Assembly: GCF_018320785.1 (NCBI RefSeq) | Contig: NC_054867.1 | Span: 25,857,855-25,921,854 of the forward strand | Source: Cheilinus undulatus | Taxonomy: Eukaryota > Chordata > Actinopteri > Labriformes > Labridae | Length of the DNA: 64,000 nt | Direction of reading: 5' to 3' | Part shown: piece by piece, positions 36,501-49,022 of the stretch | Layout: each line of letters begins with the position of its first letter | How positions within the stretch are numbered: the first letter of the stretch is position 1 | Notes under the pieces: model-generated | Databases searched by the model: none | Told to the model about the DNA's origin: nothing | Seen by the model: the letters and a program-made list of their open reading frames with translations, nothing else | Position numbers and translations under genes: made by a program

Positions 36501-39500
36501 GCTACATTTCCTTATGTGTTGATTCTGATCCTGCTGATCCGTGGTGTGACACTAGAGGGAGCTAGAGAGGGGCTGGAGTTTTTCATTGGCTCCAGATCTG
36601 ATTTGACCAAATTGACAGAGGGACAGGTAAGAATCATAGACTGTAGAAAGAACTGGACAAACCCCGTGTGACATCAGTCATCTGCTTACAATAGGCAGAC
36701 TCAAACAGCTCTTGAAGCCAATCAGTGGACGCTTCCATATTGAAATCGCGGTCTAAACCAAACTTTGGATCAACCTAACGGCCCGCCCACTAAGCGCAAC
36801 TTCCTGTCAGCCTGCTAGCTAGCATTCCGGTTGACAGAAACAGAGCCTCTGTCTGCCGAGCTATCCGTCAATCAAATGAGATGCGCCAATCAGCTTTCAT
36901 CCTAAATATAATCCAAATGATCGTGGTACAAAAAAATTCACCCCCCTACAGTGTGAGCACAATAAGACACTAGCTAATGAGACACGTTTGGTGTTTTGAA
37001 CCAGGCTGTAAAACAGTTTATTTTGTGTGTCAAAACCGGCTGTTTAACATGTGTGCAGACGGGACTTCCGGTGTTCCTGCAGCCAGCCTCAAGTGGACAC
37101 TTGCGGTATAGCAATTTTTTGCACTTCCTCATGGGCTTCATTTTTTGTACTGGAGGTTGCCACTTGGTAAGAACCCAATTATCTGCATGTAGTACAAGCA
37201 AACAAAAGCACTGAAGTCCTCAGCCAAAGTAATGTCTCTAAGTGGCCCTACTTTTAAAACTGGTGCTTTAAACTGCATGGTTACATGTACTAATTCCCTA
37301 TAATGAGTTATGGGGTAACAGTGTAGGATTAATATCAAATAATATATTGTATAACTGCACTAACACATTGTAATCAAACTCAAATGACACACTGATTATG
37401 TCCTCTGCACTACAGGGCTTAGTGCATTTTTAATATACTTAAATACGTATTAAATGATCACTAACTCCAATAATATACATTGCGGTGACCCCAAGCTTAC
37501 CTCAAACTTTATTCTTGTTCTCTGTTTCAACACTACCTTTGAAAAAGGCCAATAAGCTGTTGTCCGGTTTTTCCTCTATTAAATCAAATAATGTATCAGT
37601 AACTTCTATAATATGCCTGGTAGTGACCGAATTTGCCTCAGACATTAACCAAGTCCTCTAGCATACACCACATACTTTGACAAAAGTCTTTGATGCATTT
37701 TTTTAGGATTCAATTCTGCATAAATTATGTTATTACTAATCAATAACTCATATCCACCTTATTCCTAGCCCCCATGATTCTTTGCGTGAATTATGGGCAC
37801 AAATTCCGGTCCTTTCTATCTAAATGGGACTTTGCATAGAAACGAGATGTGAAACGTGATTATTAGAGCAATATGGACATTAAAATATGGAACGTTCATC
37901 TCTTTCACCTCAATTGGGAAAATATTATTTTTTTCTCCGCCCTATACTAAAGAATACAAATTGACGACATTACCTCGGAAAAACTAGACAAGCATATTTA
38001 GCAAACTTTATTAGCTTTGTAACAGTATTGAAATTGTCGATCAAGTTTTGTTAAATGTGTTTGAACACCACCTTCAGTAACATTTCTAGTTTGTGGGGTT
38101 GCTGAAATTCTTATTCCACCAACTAATCCCTTTTAAAATGTGGGAATTATATTGATAAAATGATCCATGACTCAAGTTGTCAGCTCTTCAGTTTGGTAAA
38201 TGTCAAGTTTTTAATTAATGATAAAGTAATATAGAAATAATTGCATCCCAAATGCAATTAAACAGTGAACAGCATAATTAAAACACTGTTGTTAAAGACA
38301 TATACTTAACTTTGTCACGTGATTAAAACCACAAACGAAGCAACAGGTACTGAGCATTACAGAAAACATAATTTAAAACTTTCAGCTCATTTAACTTTAT
38401 TGATTTAACAAAAATGAAGCAGTATTTACTGCAGCAAATATTCATTCCAGAACAACCACTGTTGACATTAAAACACTTTAGTAAGCCCTTGGAAGAATTA
38501 CGTTTTTGCTATTATTGTTACTATACTGGACGCTCCACCCACATTCGTTGCTATAGTAGACCTCCCCAGGAAAAATGTGGTATCCACCTTATTTACTTAC
38601 TTACTTACCGCTTATAATACAAAAAACATGAACATATGATTACAAAAATATATCAATATTTAAAAATTCAAGGTGAATTCCTATCGAAACAACTGTCGTA
38701 CATAGTAAGCATCTATCGTTAGCTGCTGTACTAGAATACGTAAAGTCGGGTTTCTGCTCTCACTGTGAAGTGTCTGGAGTCGTATGACCAAATTATCAAA
38801 CATGCCAGAAATCCTAATGACCAGTTAGGAGCAGGTCATAAGGTCGTACAACGGGCTGTGGTCGGCCATCATATGCCCCTGTACATAGCACAACAAACGA
38901 CGCCCGAGCCGATTGAGAGTCGTGCAACTCCAAATTCGTGGCTGAATCGCAGGTAAATCTCACAGTGTACACCTGGCTCAAGGGTTAATACCCGATGAGG
39001 TGTCCAATTATCAGGGTTAATGGATGACGTGGAGTCCACAAAGTCCATTAATCCCTGATAGCCATTCCAATCCCATAACGTTCTTTGGGAATGTAAACGT
39101 TATTCAGTACTCCAGTAAACAGGGTGGGCCATAGATATGAAGTCACAACAGAACAAAAAAAAACTAGTCCTCTCAGTGTACTTTCTGAATGATTTTTTAA
39201 TGAAAAGACATGAAGACGAGTGAGACTAAGAGTAATCTGTGATCAGACTTTAAACCTGTATGTTAACATAAACAGTCATCTGATAGAAAGCGTAGTTTTA
39301 ACAGACTAGTTGTTTGCATAAACAGAGTAATTCCCCTTTCTGCATTACGAGGTTACAGACATGAAACGGAGTTATCCACGCCCTGCAGGTGCTGATTGTC
39401 CATCAGACACATCAATATTTATCAGATATTATCATGCTGTTTCATCAGGAGCGTTTCCTTTGGCTCTACAAAGAAATAATGGCTTCTTTTCCTTTGTTTA

Positions 39501-42500
39501 TGTTATTTGAATCTTCTGACAATTTATAGTAGTTAGAACAAGAGGGAAGTGAGTTTTTGCGACACTCACCTCTCAGAGTTAAGGTGAGCCTGGAAACAAG
39601 ACGTACATTGGATATAGAAGATAAGACTGTCTTACATTACTGGTCTTAACCCTGGAGTGTGTCATTTTATTTATGTCAGTTTAGTGACGGTTGATGCCGG
39701 TCTGCAGGCTCCTTAGGCTGGCAGCGCTGTACTCCCTGTTCAAAAAATATGACTGTCTCAGGTTGCTATAGTTACTCCTAACGGCTGCTGCGCATTAATT
39801 TGGAACAGTGTAATGATTTTTTGACCAGAACTACTTGTGAAGTTCGAACGGTGTCCATATATCAGAAGTTAATGGACACCAATGGGATTTCCAGAGCCAA
39901 TCAGAATAAACTATTCACAAAGACCATGGTATAATTTACAATGTAGTGACACCAAACTTACCTCCTGAGACACTGACAATATTTACTACCGAAAGTGAAG
40001 TGAGATGCGGTGAACACATTTGCATAAAGGCAACACCTGCCTGAGTTAGCTTTGTCATATATTAGCATAATTTAACAATAAGCCTACTTTTCTCTGGTCA
40101 GTGGAATTTAAATCCCACCGTATCTGACAGAATCTTTAATAATGTGAATCTTTAATATGCCATCTTTCGTTTTGTAGTTTTGTCAGTCATAACTAACATT
40201 TCTTTGTCTTTTTCCACTCTCTTTCCACTGTTGCTATCAAGTCATCTCACTCTTTCTACCTAGCAAGTGACCAATGGCTAATTAACCAGACGTCTTTCCG
40301 TGGATGGATATGGCTGCAAATAGTCGTCCAGAGCTATAGCTATCAGCATGCTTTTCTTAGTGACAGTTTGTGCTATCCATTTACTGCTAGAAAACACATT
40401 GCTGGTGATATCTCAATTGATAACAGACCTACACATGACTGGCCAATCGGAATTTTTAAAAAAACCAAAGTAGTCATGTAATGAGCCAGTATAACAGCAC
40501 GTTTAACCACATCCTAAAATGGTGGCATGCTAAAAGTTTCACATCTGTGTTTCAGGTTTGGAAGGATGCAGCAACTCAGACTTTCTTTTCTCTGGCCATC
40601 GCTACAAGTGGAGTTTTGACTCTTGCATCCTACAGCAACTTTCACAACAACATGTTCCTTGACTCAGTTATTGTCACGTTTACTAACCATGGTAAGTTGT
40701 TGTAGTTGCTCTCTTTTAAATAAATTATGTTACGTTATTTTCAGGTCTTTCTTACGCAGAAATAATACTGTGTAATTCACATGATCTCTATTGAGGTAAA
40801 AAAAAAAAAAAAATTAATCTCAGGGGTAAAAGATGAAAAAAAAAAAGTATGCTGATAATTCGCACTCTAAAGAAATGTTGTAACTTCGATTGGAACACGT
40901 GTAAAAATTCTCTGTGCTCTGAGTTTTTATAAATATATCGGTAAAATCCATAATCTACAGGTTAACACCATCCTAGATTGACTACTAAGTGGACAAATTG
41001 TCCTTGGCCTCAACTTCTTGTGTTTGAAATGGTAGTGGAAAATTTGGATTCCATTCAGAAGCATGTCCTTTATTTGATTGTTTTGTTGCTGTTATCATAA
41101 AATCTACCAGTAATGCAGTATTTCCCAAATGATCAAAATATGTGCAATTGCAATTAATTAATTGATTATAAAGCCCATAATTAAAGTATTACAGCACTAG
41201 TATTTATACATGTAAATGTGTATATTGAGTTAGTGTCTGACTGATGAGTCGACAGAATTGTAGGCCTATTAGAGGAAATACCATGCTTAACAGCCATCAT
41301 AGGATACCATGGTCCTCATAGAGAGCCAACCAGACTTTATGAAATGAGTTCAAAGCTGCTTTTCTGTACAGGGCGCCCTCAGGTGGTGAATTTGCTTTAT
41401 CTTGCCTCCTGATTTATCTCTGATGTCTGAACTTAATGTGACTAACTTTAAGATTGTTATTTCCTTCTAGTTACCAGTGTGTTTGCAGGCTTTGCCATCT
41501 TTTCCATTCTGGGTCATATGGCTCATGTCTATGGAAAACCTATAGAAGAAGTAGTGAAAGAAGGTCAGACATCTGAAGTCAAACTCTCTTTCTAGTTTTT
41601 TTTTTGTGTATTTTGTTTTTGTTTTTTTTTTAGGTTGCTCTATGTTCTTTAACATCCTCTTCCTCCATATTTATGCAGGATTTGGTCTGGCCTTCATTGT
41701 GTATCCAGATGCTTTAGCCAAGCTTCCCATTTCCACTCTCTGGTCCATACTGTTCTTTTTTATGCTTTTTATCATTGGCCTGGACTCCCAGTTTGCACAA
41801 CTAGGTAAGATTTTCATAGAGGAAGTTTATCACAGTTCTTTTAGGAAAAAAAAAGGTGACACAAGGTTGGGGACAGTGAGTACAGGTCAGCAATAGGAGG
41901 GGGCAGCATTTCACTTAAGGGAATCTTTTAGGAGTGCAACATGTGAACCCACCGGAACAAACAAAAGCGGCAAACAGGTGTATAATATTGTGTTCCTCCT
42001 GATCAAGCCAGTTGTCTGTCAGTTGTCACTTGATAAACGGAAATACTGAAAAAATAAAGTTAATAACACAAACATAAAAAGAGTTGGTTCATTACAAAAA
42101 GTCATTTGCAACAACAAAAAATAAAGCTGGCAATGACAAACAGTAACCAATCAAAGCTAACACTAAAAAAACAAATAAAGCCAAACAGACACCAACAGGA
42201 TCAGGAAGGCAGGCAGACACGACTATTTCAAATAAAGGTTACTTGGTCACCAAGTACAAAAAAATCTTTTAAACTAAACTTTGAGATGGCTTTAAACATT
42301 ATATTAATTTCAGTCATAGATAGAGGAAATTTTCCAACCAACAGAGAGAAAATGGAAAAGGGCATCTGTGATGCTGCAGTTGCTTTGTAAAGCCTTAAAC
42401 TGGGTCTGGAGAAGGGCCGCAGTTTACCTCAACAGGTGTTCATACTATACTTGTTTAGATAAACTAGGCTAATCAATAACATAGTGATCTTAACTCAAAC

Positions 42501-45500
42501 ACTGGATTTTTGTTTCAAGCAGCAGATCACAGACTCATCTATTCTCTTCTCTGTTCTTGTCATCAGAGGTGGTCACAACCTGCCTGTGTGATGCCTTCCC
42601 TGAATTATTCAAATCTAAACGACCTCTGTTGACAATAGTGTCAGTATCCATCCTCTACCTGCTGGGTTTACCGTGTGTTACAAGGGTACAGTGAATCCTT
42701 AACTGTGTTCTGACTGCCTCATATTATCACCACACTTACCTGCTGTTTACGTATGTGATTTAATATGTGTTGGTGTTTGGTTTAGGCAGGAATATACTGG
42801 GTGACTCTGATGGATCAGTTTATTGCCAGCTGGGTGCTGCTTTTTTTGGCTCTTTTTGAGATCATCGCCATCATCTACATTTATGGTAAATATAAATAAT
42901 GCAAATAATCACAAGTAAATGCAATACCTATTGATTAAAGAAACTCTACAAGTAACTGACTAGTCTGTGTTTACTGAATTTATTGATATTAGAAATAAGG
43001 ATAACTAATAACATAACTAATATGGTGTATTGTTACTAAAACAATTATCTACTTTTTATGAATGAAATCTTGTATAAATTAAATTTAGACTTTTTGTACT
43101 GTGATGAAAATCAACACCATTCAATCTGTCTAATGTAACTGAGTTTCCACCTGGTTAAGTTAGCAGTACTGTTGAGGAACTTCGTAAAAAACAAAACAAA
43201 AAAAGATATGTTGTTTAATTTTTAACTTAAAAATGATTCGATTTCTATTTGTTTTATTTTGAAACAAGGAAACTTTTGGCTGTATATTCTAGAGACATTT
43301 TCAACATAATGACAGACAATCACAATCATTATCCTCAGGCCTCTTGTTATTTCTGGTAAATGCAAAAACTTGTCTTCACTGACACTTTACACAGATTTAA
43401 AAAACACACAGTGAGGAATATAATTAACTGTTAAAAGATAACAGAAAAAGATCATAGGTTGATTTATTTTTCCTTTCATAGATCTAGTTGTTTTCTAATT
43501 GCTGAAACATTGGCTTACAGTTGAGTGTCTGGCTTAGTTTCCCTCTGACAAAAGTTAAACTTTATATGGACTTTGAGAATGTGACGCTGTTTTCTGTTGA
43601 ATTACAGGTGGGAAAAATTTCATTGAAGATATTGAGATGATGATTGGCAAAAAAGGCTTTTGCTTCTGGGTGTGGTGGAGGGCATGTTGGTACTTTATCA
43701 GCCCCTGCATCATCCTGGTGAGTACAACCTTTCTTTTATTCTACTGTATTATTTGCATTGACTGTCTAACCCCAATACTTGATGCATTTATTGGCTTTAC
43801 ACTAGCATGGGGAAATATGTTGATTGAAGAAATGGTAGGTCCATGACATCCCCCACTAAAATGTACTTTGAAGCACAGCGTTATCAAGTCTGGCCTGTGT
43901 CCTAATTTTCAGGACTTTTGACTAAATTTGAACTCAGACTTAAGCACTGTTCACACAAGATTAGTATCACCTGTGGACCTATGTATGTGCTGAAATATGG
44001 TACGTAATTTGCCCTGGAATAATCTCTGGACAGACATGGACGATTTGCACAGGGTTAGAAACACAGACATACTACAAATTACCAGAGGTCTCTGGGTAAC
44101 ACTTCTGCAGTTCAAACAGGGCTTTAGACTGATGCCCTATACTGCATTTAGACTTGAAATATGGAGAGGAGGACTCCTCCCCAAGGCTCTGAAGTCATTC
44201 AGTTTTAAACAAGGGCTACAGATGCATTTGAAAAAAGTTAGAATATCATAAAAAAAAGTTAATTTTTTTCACTAATTTGATTCAAGAAATAAAACTTCCA
44301 TATATTTTAGATATATCTCATACAAAGTGAAATACTCCAAGACTTTTTTTGTTTTATTCTTGATTAACAAATTACAGCTCACAAAAAACAAAAATCCACT
44401 TTCTTAAAATATTGGAATATCACAAAACACTAGTCCAAAAAAATACATAAATGTCAATCATATGGAAAATTATGTGCATTTATGCACTCAGTAATTGGTC
44501 TTAGCTCTGTTTACACAAATCCCTGCATCAATGTGGCATAGCATGGAGGCGATCAGTCTGTAGCACTGCTGGAGTTTTTCAAAGCCCAGGTTGCTCTAAT
44601 AGCAGTCTTCAGCTTGTCTTTATAGTTGAGTCTGGCGTCTCTCAAAGACTCAAGACCTCCTCCAACACACACTCACTGCACTAAGGAGCTCCAATAGTGG
44701 CTGTGTAATGAACCAGAGTGAGAGAATAAAGGCTCAGGAAAACTTTGCAAATTGGACATTTACATAATAATGAAATATTTTGATGAGATATTGGGATTTT
44801 GATTTTCATAAGCTATAAGCTGCAACCATCAAGATTAACACAAAAAGACTTGAAATATTTCACTTTGTATGAAAAGGATCTAGAATTTATGAAATTTTAA
44901 CTTTTTGAAGTAATTCACAGCAGAAAACAAACTTTTCATGACATCCTAATTTTTTTAATGCATCTGTATATTCATGTGCTGTCAAGTACAAAAACAGGTC
45001 TTCAAGTCAAAACTCAGACTGAGGTAACAGAGACTAGACTCTAAGTCAGATTTAAACACTGGGACTGAGACTTGACAGAGACTCAAGGTTTGGTAACTCA
45101 ACTTCAACACTGCTTGGATGAACTAATGCATACGGAGCAGGAGGCTCATTTCTTTTTTAAAGCTTCTTTTTATACCAGCCCAAACCTGTAATAATAATAC
45201 TTAGACATTATACTAACAGCTTATTTTATTTATCTAGGTGATCCTGTTGTGGTCTCTTACAACATTTGTACCCCCCTCCTATGGAAAGATCCAGTACCCA
45301 GCCTGGGGCTTGGCTCTGGGTTGGTGCATGGTGTCATTTGTCCTCATGTGGGTTCCCTTGGTAGCTGTATATAAGCTGATGAGAGCTGAAGGAACCCTCT
45401 GGCAGGTGTGTATGTTGTAAAATGTGTCAAGAGTACCTGGATGCAGCTGAGGACCTCTACCCCATACCGGAAGTCGGAAAATCGCCACCATATCTCGTCT

Positions 45501-46266
45501 TCTAATACCAGAAGTCACTTGAACTGAACGTCTTCTTTTTTTTTTCTTCGTGCATCGCTGCCACAGGCAGGTCCGCCACATAAGGAAATACAAGTAGGTT
45601 AGATGAAAAATATGTGAGCTTTCAGACTAACAAGCACAGCGATTACATAACATTCATTTTAATTAATCGATTTATGATCCAAATCCAAGTATCACTAAGA
45701 ACAGACATAATATGCCTGTACACATTTTTGTCTGCCCCACATGATTTCTTATCATTACCACACGCTGAATAATAATAATGAAAAAAGAAAGGACAACCTG
45801 TGACAATCAAGTCTGAAAACATACGTATTTTTTCCCTACTTGTATTTCCTTATGTGGCAGACCTGCCTGTGGCCGGATGCACAAAGAAAAAAACGAAGAA
45901 GACGTTCAGTTCAAGTGACTTCCGGTATTAGAAGACGAGATATGGTGGCAATTTTCCGACTCCCGGAATGGGGTAGAGGTCCTCGGCTGCATCCAGGTCC
46001 CTCTCAAATGTGTGGTAGAATACAGAAAGTATTTAAAGTTGGATAAAATATTCTAATAATAAATTTGGGGCAGTTCTTTAGCCTGTATTTTTAACCGTGC
46101 CCCCATGTTTGGAATCCTAACTGTCCCAATCTTTTGGCAGCGTGTGAAGTCTTTGTGTGTTCCCTCTGAAGACTGGGGTCCCTACTTGGAAATCCATCGG
46201 GGAGAACGCTACTCAGATGAAAACTGTCGCAGAAGAAGAGCAGTGTTAACAAATAAACAAATGTAA
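33524..46266 (+). CDS. slc6a14-like: SLC6A14-like amino-acid transporter, copy 2
   Basis: Coding exons: 33524-33577, 34861-35005, 35110-35241, 35622-35783, 36019-36133, 36207-36339, 36486-36626, 40556-40691, 41471-41563, 41679-41804, 42567-42685, 42786-42885, 43608-43717, 45238-45405 and 46141-46266. All phases agree, giving 619 aa. It has the same fold and exon plan as copy 1, with TM1 [15 protein letters not shown]7 NHVTS and TM8 GLDSQFAQ. The TM6 unwound segment reads SLAIATSG (306-313), where copy 1 has SLSIGWGG, and the TM8 pocket Gly is Gln (411). The Cl- and Na+ site residues look retained, so a working carrier with altered substrate choice is inferred. The C-terminus ends in a basic stretch without copy 1's Ser-Trp-Leu tail. 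Intron 7 has grown to 3.9 kb by repeat insertion. No stop or frameshift is seen. Confidence 0.92.
34468..34681. mobile_element. small element with AGGGCTGTCAA termini (214 bp)
   Basis: The left end is AGGGCTGTCAA and the right end TTGACAGTCCT, an inverted repeat with one mismatch in 11. The interior is rich in TTAAT words and a T-run. It lies in intron 1 of transporter copy 2 and resembles the candidate at 12957. Confidence 0.6.
36634..37160. repeat. dispersed repeat of about 530 bp (copy 2)
   Basis: Same orientation and same ends as 16107-16652. It begins only eight bases after the exon 7 donor of transporter copy 2 and is the first part of the enlarged intron 7. Confidence 0.75.
37161..40480. 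repeat. repeat-derived block in intron 7 of transporter copy 2
   Basis: This block is absent from the equivalent intron of copy 3 (219 nt) and copy 1 (407 nt). It contains three degenerate direct repeats of a word close to GTGACACCAAACTTACCTC (about 37480, 37618 and 39938) and two TATCCACCTTATT words (about 37750 and 38580). A short hairpin has arms at 39009-39024 and 39044-39060. The part at 38700-39150 is noticeably richer in CpG than the surrounding intron. No protein domain was recognised. It is probably an old transposon or nested transposons. Confidence 0.55.
44219..44966. mobile_element. Tc1/mariner-type non-autonomous element (748 bp)
   Basis: The left terminus CAGATGCATTTGAAAAAAG and the right terminus (reverse read CAGATGCATTAAAAAAATTA) form inverted repeats. 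The dinucleotide TA flanks both sides (44217-44218 and 44967-44968), the hallmark of Tc1/mariner insertion. The interior has no transposase frame. It is in intron 13 of transporter copy 2. Confidence 0.75.
45428..46005. mobile_element. palindromic MITE with long inverted arms (578 bp)
   Basis: The left arm (about 45432-45600) and right arm (about 45837-46001) are reverse complements over roughly 165-170 nt with few mismatches. They separate an AT-rich loop of about 235 nt. The eight bases AAATGTGT flank the element on both sides (45420-45427 and 46006-46013), a clean target-site duplication. It sits in intron 14 of transporter copy 2, the duplication starting 15 nt after the end of exon 14. 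Short frames read from both arms are mirror shadows, not genes. Confidence 0.85.
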
Positions 46267-47410
46267 ATCTAATCTCCATTTACTTGAAGACTAGACACAC
46301 TGGTATGGTAATGTAGCCCTGAGCTCGTGCGTTCTTGAAATTAGCTTACATAGACAGACATGTCTCCTTTCTATCAGTTAGTTTGAGCCAAAGCTGAACA
46401 TTCAAATAGAGTGTGATACTAAAGTCATGGAAAAGCAAACTGACTGCCAGATGAGTTTCCTTTGAAGTAATCCCTACAGACACTTATTACCATAAAAATG
46501 CAGAGGGAATTCTGGTGTCTGTCTTCAGTTGTGTAAAGTGTCATGTTATATTGTCCAATTATGTTTAACTCTGGTATGCAGGACAAAGGTCTGTGTGGAG
46601 AATTGTTTTGTCACAATTATTTAGCTCGTTGTTTTCTCTATAAAGCAGCATCTGCTTATGTATGCAGAAAACAAGTCAGCTGTGAGCCATGATGCCAATG
46701 CATTTCTTTTATATCAAGCTGTTAGTGAGATTGTAAACAATTACCTGTTCCAAGAAACTAAACCTCACAAACTAAACCTGAGACAATGAGCACACTGCCT
46801 TTTTTGGCATCACGTGTCTCATGAGGAAATCTGTGAAATAAATGAGCTGGTATTCATCTATGACTCAACTTAAGGTCTTACGTGTCTGCCTTGGCATTGT
46901 TTTGTTCACTGACACCCAATTTATTTATTTATTTATTTATTCCCTGAAAGGCTGTTGAAGCAAGAGTGCTTAATAACAGGAAACTTAAGTTTTGCCTGCA
47001 AAGTATAATTCGCATAAATTAACTCCAGCACCTTGATAAAAATGTTATATTGTGGAAGTTCACCATTATTCTGTTTTTACATTAACTCTCTGGTAGACTG
47101 TGGTCTGGTCTTCTGCTACAACTAAATGTTGACTGAATCTTTAATTGTGGGGTAAAACTTGTGATATATTGAGCAATATATGAGAACATTTAAATGACAT
47201 TTTTTCCCTATTCTGGCAGGGAAATCATCAACTCCAACCCTGATCATCCTATGTGATACACTCATTAAACAAACATAAACTTTGGTGAAGGGTAGCTGCT
47301 GCAGTCCAACAAAGTTCTGATTCATTTGTTCTGTTTGCACACTGAGTCATCTTCTCTCACAGTAAAGCATGGAAAAGCTTTATGACCCAATAAAAGTGTT
47401 GATCTGAGTT
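46267..47410 (+). other. 3' flank of transporter copy 2
   Basis: Candidate poly(A) signals AATAAA lie at 46837-46842 and 47389-47394; either could end the transcript. A (TTTA)n run is at 46920-46942. No other gene is seen. Confidence 0.4.
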
Positions 47411-47649
47411 CCTTTCATCAATTTGGGACTTTTTTTTTCATGTACAGGCTCCTTTCCAGATAGCTTGTATGGGTTTATAAGGGATAGAAAGAGGAACAAT
47501 CACAAGTCAAATCCAGGGAATAAGTGTCTGCATTTACTGCAGAAGACATGACAAATAAATAGTCTAGCCCTCATAAAATACTCTATAGGTCTTTCAATTG
47601 TGCTGCAATATGTCACCCCAAAGATGAAACTAGAATATCCAGGACCAAG

Positions 47650-47872
47650 GTTGTTATAGTTAACTAAAACTAACTAAACTAAAACTAAAATTCAAAAATC
47701 ATTTTAGTTAACTGAAACTAAATAAAAACTAAGCTTTACCAAAAAACTAAAACTAAAACTGTATTGGGCGCTTACAAAACTAAAACTAATAAAAACAAAA
47801 CTGAAATCAAACACAGGAAGAGAAAACGATATAGAAATAAAAACTAATGAAAAATTATAACCTTGTCCATGA
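47650..47872. repeat. (ACTAAA)n-type simple repeat
   Basis: Tandem ACTAAA/AACTAAAA words with interruptions, lying between transporter copies 2 and 3. The units are too short and irregular for CRISPR. Confidence 0.8.
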
Positions 47873-47934
47873 CAACACAGTGAAGTATTACAGTTAAATG
47901 TTTGTGTATGTTCTCATTCATCCAGGTCATTGTT

Positions 47935-48235
47935 ACCCAAATCTTTGTCAAGGGGGCAACTGGAGTTGACTGAGGTTCTTGAAGACATTTTGCCTCTCTT
48001 TCAAGGCCTCTTCAATTCTATGATGTAATTTCCCTGTTCACTTGCATCCTCACAACTGAAGCAGTTGAAGTCATCAAGAAACATCTACTGCTTGATGAAA
48101 ATTTGCAAATCATTTACATATGGATGATCAGCAAAGGCTGTAAATTCTCACTCTGGCCCTAGTCACTTTAGAACTGAAGAAGCCCCGTCTTCAAGAACCT
48201 CAATTAAGTCCAGCTGATTAAGATTTGGATCTTAC
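47935..48235. mobile_element. small inverted-repeat element
   Basis: The left part contains CCAAATCTTTGTC and GAGGTTCTTGAAGAC. The right part contains, in reverse complement, GTCTTCAAGAACCTC and GATTAAGATTTGG. This gives imperfect inverted arms of about 50-60 nt around a non-coding centre. The arms resemble a common fish repeat. Confidence 0.55.
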
Positions 48236-48639
48236 TGCTAAACATCTCTTTCTTAAATGTGATCTATTCAATAGTTTTTACCATGATGCAATAGCATACA
48301 AGCAGATAAAAAACAGAAGGGAGCACATTTGTGGCAGCCATTTTGGTTGTTTATCATATTTGTTGCCTACAGAGAAGCAGCAGAATTACATATTTATAAG
48401 GTAAAAGTAGAGCATATGAAGTAGCTTTACTGGCTGCTCAAGTCAAAGTACGTAAAGAAAAATATATACAGTTTAATCCAAGTTCAGTTTAAGTACACAC
48501 AAGTTTACTGGTGCACTATGGCCTCCTGTAAAGTAGTATTTCACCATTTATTAAGCACGGAGTTAAAGAACAGATTTGACTAAAATAGTCTGTCACCTCA
48601 CATGACTGTTTGTTCAAATGTGTAAATGGTGGCCCTGCA

Positions 48640-49022
48640 TGTGAGCGATGCATGTTTGGGTGTCAGTGAGGGTCCCCTTCCTTTTGTTTGTCATGACTCT
48701 GTATTTGTGTGCCTTGTTTGCTGTGTTTAAACATCATATTTCTAGTCTACTATTTGATGAAGCCTGAAGCTTGAAGGAAGCAGTTGACTGTGTTTGTAGT
48801 TGGCTGTGGGCTAGTGTAGATTTGACTGTACATTGTAAGTTAAACCAGCAGTCATTTTATGTGAAGTGCTGATATGACAACACCTTCACCTGCAGAGGAA
48901 AATACAACAAGAAAACGCATCTCTCTGAGGACTCATTGACAAGGATTCAGTTCAGGGGGAGTGACTTCAGACAGTTCCTGCATGTAAACTGAAGTCTCTT
49001 TTACAGAAGCAGATGAAACAAC
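48640..49022 (+). promoter_or_regulatory. upstream block of transporter copy 3, shared with copy 2
   Basis: Paralogous to 33110-33523 and extends to the start codon. It was probably duplicated together with the gene and carries its promoter and 5' UTR. The TATA-like word seen in copy 2 is altered here. Confidence 0.5.

Noticed and set aside
45279-46046. Matching short frames on opposite strands with an Arg/Lys-rich motif
   Set aside because: They are mirror readings of the two arms of the palindromic element, not two genes.
47650-47872. CRISPR-like array
   Set aside because: Units are six-base simple repeats without unique spacers, in a vertebrate genome.
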